From the NCBI GenBank assembly GCA_964035015.1, contig OZ036015.1, positions 7,929,309 through 7,993,308 of the forward strand: a stretch of DNA of 64,000 nucleotides, written 5' to 3'. This document shows, one piece after another, positions 38,285 to 49,480 of this stretch; positions within the stretch are counted from its first letter, which is position 1, and each line of letters begins with the position of its first letter. This stretch comes from Corallium rubrum (taxonomy: Eukaryota; Cnidaria; Anthozoa; Scleralcyonacea; Coralliidae). Position numbers and translations under genes: made by a program. The notes beneath the pieces were generated by a model, which saw only the letters and a program-made list of their open reading frames with translations, was not told the origin of the DNA and searched no databases.

Positions 38285-40892
38285 TACGGCGTTGGTGCAG
38301 ACGGCGTACTATTCATGCGCCGAATAAAATGCATACATTAATAATTTACAATATGACTAAGAAACTGATTACTATCGCAAGTGAAGTGTTGCCTCAAATG
38401 GGACAAAAACCTTTAGCCTACTCCACAAGCAAATCTGTGCAGTCTGTGGCCAATGTGACAACCCCCTTGCCCACTCCACCCAAGATTGCCCACTCCACCC
38501 AAGATTGCCCACTCCACCCAAGATTGCCCACTCCACCCAAGATTGCCCACTCCACCCAAGATTGCCCACTCCGCCCAAGATTGCCCACTCCACCCTAGAT
38601 TGCCCACTCCACCCAAGATTGCCCACTCCACCCAAGATTGCTCACACCACCACTCCACCCAAGATTGCCCACTCCACCCAAGATTGCCCACTCCACCCAA
38701 GATTGCTCACACAACCCAAGATTGCCCACTCCACCCAAGATTGCCCACTCCACCCAAGATTGCTCACACAACCCAAGATTGCCCACTCCACCCAAGATTG
38801 CCCACTCCACCCAAGATTGCCCACTCCACCCAAGATTGCCCACTCCACCCAAGATTGCCCACTCCACCCAAGATTGCCCACTCCACCCAAGATTATTACT
38901 CACTCCACCCAAGATTGCCCACTCCACCCAAGATTGCCCACTCCACCCTAGATTGCCCACTCCACCCAAGATTGCCCACTCCACCCAAGATTGCCCACTC
39001 CACCCAAGATTGCCCACTCCACCCAAGATTGCCCACTCCACCCAAGATTGCCCACTCCACCCAAGATTGCCCACTCCACCCAAGATTGCCCACTCCACCC
39101 AAGATTGCCCACTCCACCCAAGATTGCCCACTCCACCCAAGATTGCTCACACCACCACTCCACCCAAGATTGCCCACTCCACCCAAGATTGCCCACTCCA
39201 CCCAAGATTGCTCACACAACCCAAGATTGCCCACTCCACCCAAGATTGCCCACTCCACCCAAGATTGCTCACACAACCCAAGATTGCCCACTCCACCCAA
39301 GATTGCCCACTCCACCCAAGATTGCCCACTCCACCCAAGATTGCCCACTCCACCCAAGATTACCCACTCCACCCAAGATTACCCACTCCACCTAAGATTG
39401 CCCACTCCACCCTAGATTACCCACTCCACCCAAGATTGCCCACTCCACCCAAGATTACCCACTCCACCCAAGATTGCCCACTCCACCCAAGATTACCCAC
39501 TCCACCCAAGATTGCCCACTCCACCCAAGATTACCCACTCCACCCAAGATTACCCACCTCACCCAAGATTGCCCACTCCACCCAAGATTACCCACTCCAC
39601 CCAAGATTGCCCACTCCACCCAAGATTGCCCACTCCACCCAAGATTGCCCACTCCACCCAAGATTGCCCACTCCACCCAAGATTATTACTCACTCCACCC
39701 AAGATTGCCCACTCCACCCAAGATTGCCCACTCCACCCTAAGATTGCCCACTCCACCCAAGATTGCCCACTCCACCCAAGATTGCCCACTCCACCCAAGA
39801 TTGCCCACTCCACCCAAGATTGCCCACTCCACCCAAGATTGCCCACTCCACCCAAGATTGCCCACTCCACCCAAGATTGCCCACTCCACCCAAGATTGCC
39901 CACTCCACCCAAGATTGCCCACTCCACCCAAGATTGCCCACTCCACCCAAGATTGCTCACACCACCACTCCACCCAAGATTGCCCACTCCACCCAAGATT
40001 GCCCACTCCACCCAAGATTGCTCACACAACCCAAGATTGCCCACTCCACCCAAGATTGCCCACTCCACCCAAGATTGCTCACACAACCCAAGATTGCCCA
40101 CTCCACCCAAGATTGCCCACTCCACCCAAGATTGCCCACTCCACCCAAGATTGCCCACTCCACCCAAGATTACCCACTCCACCCAAGATTACCCACTCCA
40201 CCCAAGATTGCCCACTCCACCCTAGATTACCCACTCCACCCAAGATTGCCCACTCCACCCAAGATTACCCACTCCACCCAAGATTGCCCACTCCACCCAA
40301 GATTACCCACTCCACCCAAGATTGCCCACTCCACCCAAGATTACCCACTCCACCCAAGATTACCCACCTCACCCAAGATTGCCCACTCCACCCAAGATTA
40401 CCCACTCCACCCAAGATTGCCCACTCCACCCAAGATTACCCACTCCACCCAAGATTGCCCACTCCACCCAAGATTACCCACTCCACCCAAGATTGCCCAC
40501 TCCACCCAAGATTGCCCACTCCACCCTAGATTGCCCACCCCGCCCAAGATTGCCCACCCCACCCTAGATTGCCCACCTCACCCAAGATTGCCCACTCCAC
40601 CCAAGATTGCCCACTCCACCCAAGATTGCCCACTCCACCCAAGATTTCCCACTCCACCCTAGATTGCCCACCTCACCCAAGATTGCCCACTCCACCCCAA
40701 GTACATTTTCTATCCACAATTCATGTTTGTAACATCGTTTCCAGACCTACGACTCGAGAACTGTCATTTATTCGACTTATTAAATACGACGAAAATACGC
40801 CGTATAACTCAACAGGAACAATTTCAGAATTTGGGTCGACTATAATAGGTATTTTATACGGCGCATGAAAAATACGCCGTTTGGCACAGGCC
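38285..40892. mobile_element. Inverted-repeat element containing the 19-bp minisatellite
   Basis: The left end (about 38295-38335, GACGGCGTACTATTCATGCG) and right end (about 40850-40892, complement of CGCATGAAAAATACGCCGT) are diverged inverted copies, roughly three-quarters identical. Related ATACGGCG blocks lie just outside at 38140-38280. Most of the interior is the array at 38463-40697. Confidence 0.6.
38463..40697. repeat. 19-bp minisatellite, about 117 copies, with higher-order structure
   Basis: Unit CACTCCACCCAAGATTGCC with ATTACC, CCTAGA and CTCACACAA variants. The marker variant ACCACCACTCC recurs at about 38646, 39152 and 39963, and ATTATTACTC at about 38892 and 39682, so blocks of about 0.8 kb were duplicated. 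Long open frames (PTPPKIAHSTQDCPLHPRL) exist in several frames because 19 is not divisible by three and stops are rare; these are not genes. Confidence 0.95.
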
Positions 40893-41219
40893 TTAGTCTT
40901 GTGCATGACCGCAGGTCCGCAGGCATAACCCCCCCGGAAAATTTTTAAAATTTGAGTCTCTGAAATGGCATTTCCGCGCGATCTGACATCATATTTCAGA
41001 AAAATTTTGCACATTTTAAAACATATTTTTTAAGATACATTCTCTCATTTTTACAAGAGATTTTGTCTAAAACTACAGTATTACATATTTACAAAGACAA
41101 CTACAGTCATTTGCAACTCACTTTTCAACTTCGTAACGAACTTCTGAACATTTTTGAACGACGCAAATGATTGCCGACTACTAGGAACCATATTTACGTC
41201 GCATTTCAGTGCTTGGGCA

Positions 41220-41655
41220 GTGTCTATAAAGTGGAAAGATACATTGGCATTTTTGTTGTTTTATTGTACAGAGGAGCATGGCAGGAGCACTCACTGAAAA
41301 TTTCAAGAGAATCTGATGCGTAGTTTTCGTGCTATCAACTCTCAAAATTTGCCGTGGATAGTTTGTTTTGGGGAAATTTGGGCTTCTTGGTAACAATGCC
41401 TTATGACGTACGAAGATGGATCATTAATAGTGAAATCTATTGTTCTTATGGATAGTTGTCCATCTGCGTACGTCATAAGCATTGTTACCGAAAGCCCAAT
41501 TTTTCTCCAAGAACGAACTAGCCATGGCAAACTTTGAGAGTTAATAGCGCGAAAACTACGCAGCAGATTCCCTTGAAATTTTCAGTGAGTGCTCCTGTCA
41601 TGCTCCTCTGTACAATAAAACAACAAAAATGCCAACGAATGTTTCATTTCATAGA
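41220..41655. mobile_element. Palindromic MITE, copy B
   Basis: Same family as 27618-28092; contains the uninterrupted sequence GAACGAACTAGCCATGGC at about 41511-41528 that serves as the empty site for the insertion at 42369-42611. Confidence 0.8.
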
Positions 41656-41979
41656 CAATTTAACCCTATATAACTGTCTGAATACCAATAAAAAATAATC
41701 AACATTATAAGAATCATATTTTGGATTTTCTCGGGGGGTGGGGGTGGGTGGGGGGAAAGTTGCCCCTGCTGCCCCGCCGCCAGATACACTTTTTTCAAAA
41801 TTGGAAAATGTGCCCTTTTTCTGAAATAAAAATGCCCTTTTTCTGAAATAAAAATGCCCTTTTTCTGAAATAAAAATGCCCTTTTTATAAATGTGGCATG
41901 TGGTGGTTAAGGTTTACTGCGGCATATTGCCTATACTGGGAAGAATTAATGTACCCTTTTCGTAGAAGTATCAAGTAAA

Positions 41980-42277
41980 TAATAATAATAATAATCTTTA
42001 TTTCCATCACACCATTATTGGTACATAGGATACTAATACAAATGTTAATACAAAAAAAAGTTATTCACCTAATAAACTAATTACCTACAGTAGAGTCATT
42101 GAAAATCTTGGTTAAACTATAAAGATATTTGGCTGTACATTCTGTTATGCATTCATCATGCATAGCCATACAATAATGAAATAGATCGTTTTTACTCAAC
42201 AATTTAAAGCTACTATTAATATTTGATATCTCGTTTATGAAATTTTCTCGAAGATTTACTAATTTATCATCTGACAT
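41980..42277 (-). mobile_element. LINE 3' end with AAT tail
   Basis: The minus-strand frame 42277-42077 encodes SDDKLVNLRENFINEI...LLSKNDLFHYCMAMHDE, a diverged version of the C-terminal end encoded at 855-1322. The 3' untranslated part ends in (ATT)n (plus-strand AATAATAAT at about 41980-41996), as in CR1/L2-like tails. Confidence 0.65.
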
Positions 42278-42329
42278 CTACGAGTCAGGTGCTTCCGCGG
42301 CCTTTGCCCGCCGTTATCTACGATCCTGG

Positions 42330-42857
42330 TTTTGTGATCAAGCCCAATTTTTCTCCAAGAACGAACTACAATCAATTTCAAAAGTAGTTGGGACACTTGA
42401 GCTTTTCTAAATATATTCGTTTAACATCGTCTATTTTGCGATATGTACACAATCCCTCCCTCCCCCTCCCTTTACAATGTTGTCTAATGAAACAAGTTAA
42501 GAATTCCAGTAAAATTTAACGTAAACGTGGTATACAACATTGAACAGGGGATCGGGGGAGTTGGAAAACCGAAAAATGACGCAAAGTCCGCAAGACTTTT
42601 GAAAATGATTGTAGCCATGGCAAACTAAGAGTTAATAGCGCGAAAACTACGCAGCAGATTCCCTTGAAATTTTCAGTGAGTGCTCCTGTCATGCTCCTCT
42701 GTACAATAAGACAAAAAAAAATGCGAACAAATTCTTTATTTCATAGACACTTTAACTATATATCTGTCTGAATACCAATAAAAAATAATCAACATTATAA
42801 AAATCATATTTCGGATTTTCTCGGGGGGGGGGGACAGTTGCCCCTGCTGCCCCCAAC
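42330..42857. mobile_element. Half copy C of the palindromic MITE plus flank, split by a TA-type MITE
   Basis: Matches 41490-41775, including the unique flank AACTGTCTGAATACCAATAA-like, so this is a segmental duplication of about 290 bp. It is interrupted by 42369-42611. Confidence 0.75.
42369..42611. mobile_element. Tc1/mariner-type MITE with TA duplication
   Basis: Ends CAATCAATTTCAAAAGT and the complement of ACTTTTGAAAATGATTG. TA flanks both sides (42367-42368, 42612-42613), while the paralogue at 41519-41520 has a single TA. 243 bp, no transposase. Confidence 0.8.
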
Positions 42858-43419
42858 CCCCCCACCCACCCCCCCACCCCCCCACCCCACCCCCAACCCC
42901 CCACACCCCCCCCCACCCCCACACCCCACACACCCACTATCTACGAGCCTGGTCTTGTGATCAGTTCTGGTCTGTGCCTCACGTCATGATGTAATTATAT
43001 TCGAACAATTAGCAGAGCCACATCACCTGTTCTTTCTGTTTATAACTAGTTCAACAAAAAAAAAACACGGACAGGTCTACGCAAATTAATATTGCATAAT
43101 TCTGAGTGTTATGTCTGGGTTCTGTAGTTAAGGCGTGATGGCTGGGCCAGTTGCCAAGGTTAATCAACGCAAGATGACGCGGATAGGCAAGTAGCAATGC
43201 GGTGAACAGACACGCAAGCTTGGAAAACGAACAGAAAGTGAAGGAAAACCTGATAGGTAAGTGGAATAAGGGGTTTTTAAAAATGATCATTTTCAAGCTA
43301 GAGACGTGATCTGCTTTTCTCTAGTTTTAATGGCATCAGGTGTCAATAGTATTGATTATAGTATTGGGGTGTTGAAAGATTTCTAAGTGTTCCGTGTCTC
43401 GATTCAAGTATACGCTTCC

Positions 43420-44115
43420 GTATCAACTTGCATTCCTTCCTTTCTATCGGGAAATAAATCCCTAGAAATCAAGAATTTCTTTTCAAAAACTCAAGTCCCA
43501 ACGACCTTTGCAAATACCCCAAGGCAAAATACAATAAACAAGAGACTCCCCCCCCCCGTTCAATCGGGAGAAAAACACAAAAAACAACAGCTCCTTAGAA
43601 ATCAAGAATTTCTTTTCGAAAACTCAATTCCCAACCACCTTTTCAAATATCCCTAGACCCCCCCCCCCCCCAATGACGAGTGATATTCCGTTTCTATCGC
43701 GAGAAAAACACAACCGCTAAAAATAGGGAAACGGCAGCATCTCCTTAGAAATCAAGAATTTCTTTTCAAAAACTCAAGTCCCAACGACCTTTCCAAATAT
43801 CCCCCCTCAGTTCAATGACGAGTCATGATATTCTCTTCTATCGCGAGAAAAACACAACCGCTAAAAATAGGGAAACGGCAGCATCTCCTTAGAAATCAAG
43901 AATTTCTTTTCGAAAACTCAAGTCCCAAGGACCTTTCCAAATATCCCCCTCCCACCTCCCCCCCAGTTCAATGACGAGTCATGATATTCTCTTCTATCGC
44001 GAGAAAAACAGAACCGCGAAAATTAGGGAAACATTATCTCCCTAGAAATCAAGAATTTCTTTTCAAAAACTCAAATCGCAACGACCTTTGCAAATACCCC
44101 CCGGCAAAACAAGCT
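43420..44115. repeat. ~145-bp tandem repeat upstream of Smad6/7, five copies
   Basis: AGAAATCAAGAATTTCTTTT recurs at about 43464, 43597, 43747, 43891 and 44044, followed by AAAACTCAAGTCCCAACGAC and CTATCGCGAGAAAAACACA. C-runs vary between copies. Confidence 0.85.
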
Positions 44116-44647
44116 CTTTTGAGCTAGACTTCGCCCCGGTTTAATGACGAATGATATTGTTTTGTCGTATTCTGCGTTCAACAAAGAATTTTATTTTTAA
44201 TGAGCTCATTTTTCATAAGAAGATGGATTCGTTAAACATCGTTGAAAAACAAAAAAATAAGGACAGTTTAAAGCGGTGAGGTATTGAAAGTAAGGGTTTA
44301 GATGCTCAGATAATTATTATTTGGGTATATGGCACCTTGGAGAATCTTTAATAATCTTTCATGTCGCGCCGTTTATATGCAGTGAAACAGACATCAGCTA
44401 ATCTCCTAAAGAGGGAATTAATCCTTACAGAATACGACAAAATACCAGCATGCGATAATACGATCCTAGCTCCTAACATTCGGGGAAAACAAACGAAGAA
44501 TAGCGCTTGAGGGGAAAAAATGTTTGGTAAGCTGAAAGACCATTACATATTGAAGGCTAGATTAAATTTTGTTATCAAGGATGCTATACGACAAGGGCTA
44601 AATCATTGGAGCAATCGTGATGTAATATATTGCTCACGGTGTTTCGT

Positions 44648-44696
44648 GTCTAGATCTTATTCAAATAAATCACACCCCATGTGGAGTTGTCTAGAC
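44648..44696. promoter_or_regulatory. Candidate Smad-binding elements upstream of Smad6/7
   Basis: A perfect palindromic GTCTAGAC lies at 44689-44696, and GTCTAGAT at 44648-44655. The perfect site is 209 bp before the Smad6/7 ATG. GTCTAGAC is the Smad3/Smad4 MH1 target, and the vertebrate Smad7 promoter is known to use this same palindrome for TGF-beta feedback. One further GTCTAGAC occurs in the window (60889), so chance is possible. Confidence 0.5.
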
Positions 44697-44904
44697 AATC
44701 ACGTGGGCACTCGAACCAATAGTATGCAAGTATTTTAAAATATTCATCACGCCAAGGGGATAAGAGCGAAAATAAGGTTTTGTCATTTCAAAACGACAGG
44801 TCGACATTCTGGGCTGGTATAGTGTTGTTCTCGTTGCTGGTAGCTTGCTTTCAAAACGTGTTCTATTCAAACACACAAACCTTTCGAGGACTGGGGTAAC
44901 TTTA

Positions 44905-45313
44905 ATGTTTCGAATCCATCGAAAATATCTCGCTCATCAAATCTGGAAAGCGAGGGTGATTTGTATCGGAGATCAAGTGTCGGAAAAGACCTTTGGCATT
45001 CTCAAGCAAGTCGTTCATCGTTACCTCGCTGCTCTTGATTATACTGCGCTAGTTCTGTTGTTCAAGATCCTAACAAGACAAAGCGAAGCTGGGTTGTGTT
45101 TTAAGGCTAGGAGTGGACCATCATCATCTTGCTCTCGATCACCGCTAGACGAAGATATCGAGGGGGAGCGTTATTTATTAAGCAGAGTCTGGCGTTGGCC
45201 TCAACTCAAAGACACGCACGATTTCAAACATATTGAAAGCGCTTGTGAAAGCCAGAGTATGGAAGATTGTCTTTGTGTCAATCCATTTCATTTCTCACGG
45301 ATAATCAAGAGAG
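44905..45313 (+). CDS. Smad6/7: Smad6/7 exon 1 (MH1)
   Basis: 136 codons plus one base, donor AGAGAG|GTAAGC. The frame is open upstream, but without an ATG (only a TTG at 44845), so 44905 is the start. It ends CVNPFHFSRIIKR, the same boundary as Smad2/3 exon 1. Confidence 0.9.
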
Positions 45314-46880
45314 GTAAGCGAGTATTGCTCGAGCGCGACACAAGCATCATCGGCAAGCTCTGACAAACCACTTGTAGTCATATTTCCACAGTCCGTATCA
45401 ATCAGTAACAAAATACCCTTGTTGTTTTGCAGATACCATTCCGTACAGGAACTTTCAAGCTAGTAAAGAAATGGATTTCGAGGACTCAGGTAGGGTAAAC
45501 TAGATCACGGTAGATAAGTTAGTGGGACACTTTCGAAACGGAAACCCTAAAGTCGTGAATTTGCATGTGGCTAAATCTCTAAATTATAGCTATTCTCGGC
45601 CAAGGACCGTGTCAGACATGCTAAGCACTTTGTTGTTTTCAATCTTTCCCATTCACAGGTCTATCATGTACGAGCAGAGAAACGCAAAGCGACACAGAAG
45701 AAACCATTCCAGTTGGTAAGTTACATTAACTCATATCACTCTTGTTTGGTCTTCCCCAGTTGACGATAATTTACAAAGCCATTTCCGAAATAGATGCCTC
45801 TAGACATATTTAAAACGAAACACAACATTGACCGGAATTTGTCTGAGTGTTCTACACACCTTGTCTGATCATTTTTTTTTTAACTAACACTTTTTGTGAA
45901 GTTGAGATGCTTTGACTATATCATATGCATATTATTGTTTTTGGGCTTGCTTTCCCGTGGTTAATCTCGCTGTTGTATATGAATTGAAGTGCCGAGTACT
46001 AGACATTACACAGTCAGTCTTGACTTCACGGTTCGTATTTGCTTTGTGTAAACCATTTGCAAGCCCACCCAGCAAATATCGGGCGCAGAAAGGCAAACGA
46101 GCCCGGTGTCGGAGAAGGTGCGCAAGGCGCTGTTTGATACAATAGAGCAAAGTGAAATGCTGATGAACTGAGATTTTTAACAACGAAAATACTGATCATT
46201 CCCCAGCGCAGATGTCGACATAATTCTTGAAACGTCAGTATCCCGTGCCAAAATTGCCCCTTGGTTCTTCACTATCTTGTTTACGCTGCTAATAATTCAC
46301 TCTTAGTCATTCTAACTCGAAGATTCCATCCTTTCTTTAATTCTCAGGTCCGAGTTGTACGAGAACGTACAGGCCAAGCCCAGCGTGGGTGAAGCTGGCG
46401 TATTGGGAAGGCAATACTCGCGTTGGTCATATGTTTCATGGCTATGACAAGACGATAAACATTTATGAAAGCATTGCGAAGTCGAAAGAAAATAGAACAG
46501 GCTTTTGTCTTCGAGAACTTGAGCGTACTCGCGAAATGAATGAGCCGACCAAGGTTGTATTCAAAAACATTGGAAATGGTGTACAAGTCAGCTTAGAAGA
46601 TGGTAATATCTGGATATACAATAATAGCTTATCATCTGTGTTTTTAAATGGGGAACTATTGCAGACTCTTTATAATACGAGAACACCGAAAGTCGAGAAG
46701 CTTCCAAGTGGATATGGATTGAAGATATTTGATTGCAGGACAGGGGTGAACAAACGAAGGAATGAACCTTACTCTTTGCGAGTCAGTTTCGTCAAAGGAT
46801 TTGGCAGTGGCTATAAGAGGCAGTACATTACAAACTGCCCATGTTGGATTGAAATGTTCTTCTTTTCACACGAATCATAA
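44905..46880 (+). CDS. Smad6/7: Smad6/7 inhibitory Smad (four exons)
   Basis: Join 44905-45313, 45433-45489, 45659-45715, 46348-46880; 351 aa. I-Smads bind activated type I receptors or compete for Smad4, and recruit ubiquitin ligases, to damp TGF-beta/BMP signalling. MH1 (1-136) is diverged: it keeps likely zinc ligands C65, C114, C124, H129 and the VWRWPQL block, but the DNA-binding hairpin of R-Smads is replaced by a Ser/acidic stretch. MH2 (about 185-351) has AYWEGNTRVG, GLKIFD, SFVKGFGSGYKRQYI and CPCWIEMFF and ends FFFSHES with no SSxS tail, which defines the inhibitory class. The first ATG gives MFR, as in vertebrate SMAD6/7. All introns are phase 1 with GT/AG ends. Exon 2 has IPY where vertebrates have PPPPY. 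Smad6 versus Smad7 is not resolvable, so it is taken as pre-duplication. Confidence 0.92.
45433..45489 (+). CDS. Smad6/7: Smad6/7 exon 2 (57 bp)
   Basis: Acceptor GTTTTGCAG|ATACC, donor ACTCAG|GTAGGG. Encodes DTIPYRNFQASKEMDFEDS, aligning with the vertebrate PPPPYSRYPMDF region. Phase 1 on both sides. Confidence 0.8.
45659..45715 (+). CDS. Smad6/7: Smad6/7 exon 3 (57 bp)
   Basis: Acceptor CATTCACAG|GTCTA, donor CAGTTG|GTAAGT. Encodes GLSCTSRETQSDTEETIPV; low similarity, assigned by splice signals and matching phase. Confidence 0.7.
46141..46240 (-). repeat. Decayed hammerhead-family unit in Smad6/7 intron 3
   Basis: AATAGAGCAAAGTGAAATGC...GAACTGAGATTTTTAACAAC matches the 123-bp family at 9066-10135; the core is destroyed. 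Confidence 0.5.
46348..46880 (+). CDS. Smad6/7: Smad6/7 exon 4 (entire MH2)
   Basis: Acceptor TAATTCTCAG|GTCCG; 177 codons from GPSCTRTYRPSPAWVKLAYWE to the TAA at 46878. MH2 is uninterrupted, as in Smad2/3 exon 5. Confidence 0.92.
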
Positions 46881-47340
46881 CCGTAGTCTAAAAAACCTAG
46901 CTTATCTCGCACTCGCTTGCCGTGACTATTTCCAAGTAAGTTATATTAGCATGGCATGTGAGCTTATTTATTTCCGAACTGATGTGCGTGAGATCGATGA
47001 GAGGGACTTATAGCCATTTTGAAACCGGCTGATGCGTTTCCGTAATTGTCTAGAACGCTTTCATTTACGTCATTAGCGAATATCAGACAAACTTGCCTTG
47101 TCTCACGCAAAAGCTGGTGTAAGGAATCAGTGAAAAGCCGACAATTCTTTAAGCCGTTTTAGGCTCTGCTTAAGAAGGATCAAGTTACGTTTTGGGAAGC
47201 GTCTTTAACACAATCGGAACCTAATTATAAACAGAGTTTGAAGAATATTTGATTTCGTTTATCAGCCTCAACAACTGAGAGCGTGTCTGGATGATAGCGA
47301 AGTAATATGTACAAAGATGTTTAATGATGATAGTAATAGT

Positions 47341-47346
47341 AATAAA
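47341..47346 (+). terminator. Polyadenylation signal of Smad6/7
   Basis: First AATAAA after the stop codon (461 bp downstream), followed by a GT-rich stretch (GTGTTTTGTCTGGGATGG) at about 47390-47420, as expected for a cleavage site. Confidence 0.6.
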
Positions 47347-47873
47347 GCCTTTTGAAGTATGAAAATTTCTTTCATATTTTCCTCATTCGTGTTTTGTCTG
47401 GGATGGTATGTTGTTGTTTTTCTGAACGGGGAATTAGGTCTGAAGAGAAGCATCTTTTGTTCGCCGTAAGTTATTTTGGGTTTTGTCTGAAAAAAAAACC
47501 CAGACACCGCCTTGACCACGTCGATTCAAAACATACATTGCATTTTGCGCTGAACATCTGGCCGGCTTTCATCCCGGGGGGGACGGGCTACTCCTGGTAC
47601 CGGGGGTGAATACTACTCAGATATCAAAACCTTTGCCTCTGACCAAGAGCAATTGAATTTTCTTGCGACCATTTTAAATATTACTAGAATGTGAAACATA
47701 CCATGAAGGAGACCAATAATTTGCATGGTGAAAAAAACATCCTGTTTTTGAGCTATAAAGTTATATTCCAAAAATAGATCTTCTTCCAAACTAGAATTGA
47801 AGAAAAAAACACATCTTCAGTTGCACTAACATTGCCATTTCGAAAAGCAGACTCGATTTATATAACAATCGAA

Positions 47874-48380
47874 GTATAGTAAGGTTAGATATATTGCCGA
47901 AACAGAGAACGTAGGAGTGTGACATCTCTGACGAAGGGCCTTCGCTGGAAACGTTAGACTCCTACGTTCTCTGTTTCGGCAGTATATCTAACCTTACTAT
48001 ATTTCATACAGTGTAATAAAAGTAGCGTGCTGCGTATGCAGTGTAGAAACAACAATCGAAATATAGTAAGGTTAGATATACTGCCGAAACAGAGAACGTA
48101 GGAGTCTAACGTTTCGAGCGAAGGCCCTTCGTCAGAGAGAAACGCTTACTATATTTCGACTGTTGTTTCTACACTGCCTTCGCAGCACGCTAATTTAGTT
48201 CGATTTATATACGCTTTTTAGACCAAGAATGGCGAAAGATTTGGCAGAGGACGTACATGTAGCAGTCCAACGTTGCGAGCGAAGGCACTTCTTCACGTTT
48301 CTCTCTGACGAAGGGCCTTCGCTCGAAACGTTAGTCTCCTACGTTCTCTGTTTCGGCAGTATATCTAACCTCGCTATGTC
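47874..48380. mobile_element. Inverted copies of a hammerhead-bearing repeat
   Basis: GAAACAGAGAACGTAGGAGT and its complement recur four times. Hammerhead-like cores occur at 47924-47960 (+), 48103-48140 (-) and 48300-48337 (+): CTGACGA, A, GGGC-CTTC-GCTC (one has GCTG), GAAACGTT. The flank GACCAAGAATGGCGAAAGAT appears at 48220 and again at 48796. Confidence 0.65.
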
Positions 48381-48484
48381 TCGACTTGATTTCTATTGCC
48401 TTTTGGTATACACCCAACATACTCAACCGTTGTCTATTCGTGATGGACAACGTTTGAGAAAAATGAAAACAAACCTGAAAAAAT

Positions 48485-48602
48485 ATGGCAGTAAACTCTG
48501 GTTTTGCAGACGTTTCGGAGGAATTTTTGGAGAGTTTGATAGAAAATTCTATCCCTGAGAAAACTAAAAACGCCACAAAATATGGCATGAAGATTTTTAA
48601 TG
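48485..48602 (+). pseudogene. Possible first exon of a DUF3504/Crypton-related gene
   Basis: ATG opens MAVNSGFADVSEEFLESL followed by a stretch with the pattern IPEKTKNATKYGMKIFNG, ending at a good donor, AATG|GTAAGG. The pattern (helix, then KTK.AT..G...F) recalls N-terminal segments of DUF3504/QRICH1-ZMYM-like and Crypton recombinase proteins. No downstream exon was found in the window, so it is a fragment or a chance open frame. Recognition is tentative. Confidence 0.3.
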
Positions 48603-48782
48603 GTAAGGAACGATATACAAGCCGTATTTTATTAATAAATCTGCTTTTACTTGCCGCTCACGAATGGTTAAATAACGCAACATTTTCGTCAGTTTGCACT
48701 AGAAAAACTGTATTTTTTAGAGTAGGTACAGGGTGTATACTAAAACAATTAGACAACTCGTCCTCGTTCTCTAATTGTTAAA

Positions 48783-49480
48783 CATGCGCTTTCTAGACCA
48801 AGAATGGCGAAAGATTTAGCAGAGGTCCCCCTCCTGTAGGCAAGACATGGGAGTAAGTCCTGCCGCCCCCCGGGAGTGTCAATTGAACGATATACGGTTT
48901 TCATTAAATCGGAAGAATCTTATGTGTCTGTGTTTGCAGAAGAAACACATTTGAAAGCTGTGGCAGTCTATTCAGTTATGTTAAAATATTCCTTGCCTCA
49001 AACTCATTAATTCTTTTACGAAACCAGACAAAACAAAACAAACAATTGCGCTTGTTGTTCAAAGCAACATCTCAAAGCGCTTATAACCCAAGCAACTTAA
49101 CGCATTTTGAGACTTTCCGCCCATTAACGATATCGACCCCCTCAATCCCACGGCCACACAAACGTTTCTAGACGGTAATAACATTCTTGCGTGAGATTAA
49201 AATTATATTTCTCTCTTGTTTAAAAGAGGGAAGACCGCCAGGGTGCTATCAGAATATTATTCAAGTCCAAATTATGAATGTTTTCTGGTCTATAACGGGT
49301 ATTGAACGAGCAATGTTTGTCGTGATGTGTTAGCTAAAGTCTACGGTATTCAAAAGACAACAATTGTTCAAAAGAAAAGATTAAATAACTTATTGTCGCG
49401 ATTTTTAACACTCGTTCGGCAAACAACGTCACTTCTTCGACCACGGCTTCAGCGTAAACACATTAAGACAAGGGAGTTTT
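48783..49480. other. Unassigned, no gene seen
   Basis: A diverged copy of the GACCAAGAATGGCGAAAGAT flank at the start, then unique AT-rich sequence. Confidence 0.5.

Noticed and set aside
38463-40697. Long open frames and CRISPR-like regular repeats
   Set aside because: A 19-bp unit with few stop codons opens several frames on both strands; there are no unique spacers, and the context is animal DNA.
44520-44738. 72-codon open frame overlapping the Smad-binding elements
   Set aside because: No family resemblance and no splice signals; it lies in the presumed 5' flank of Smad6/7.
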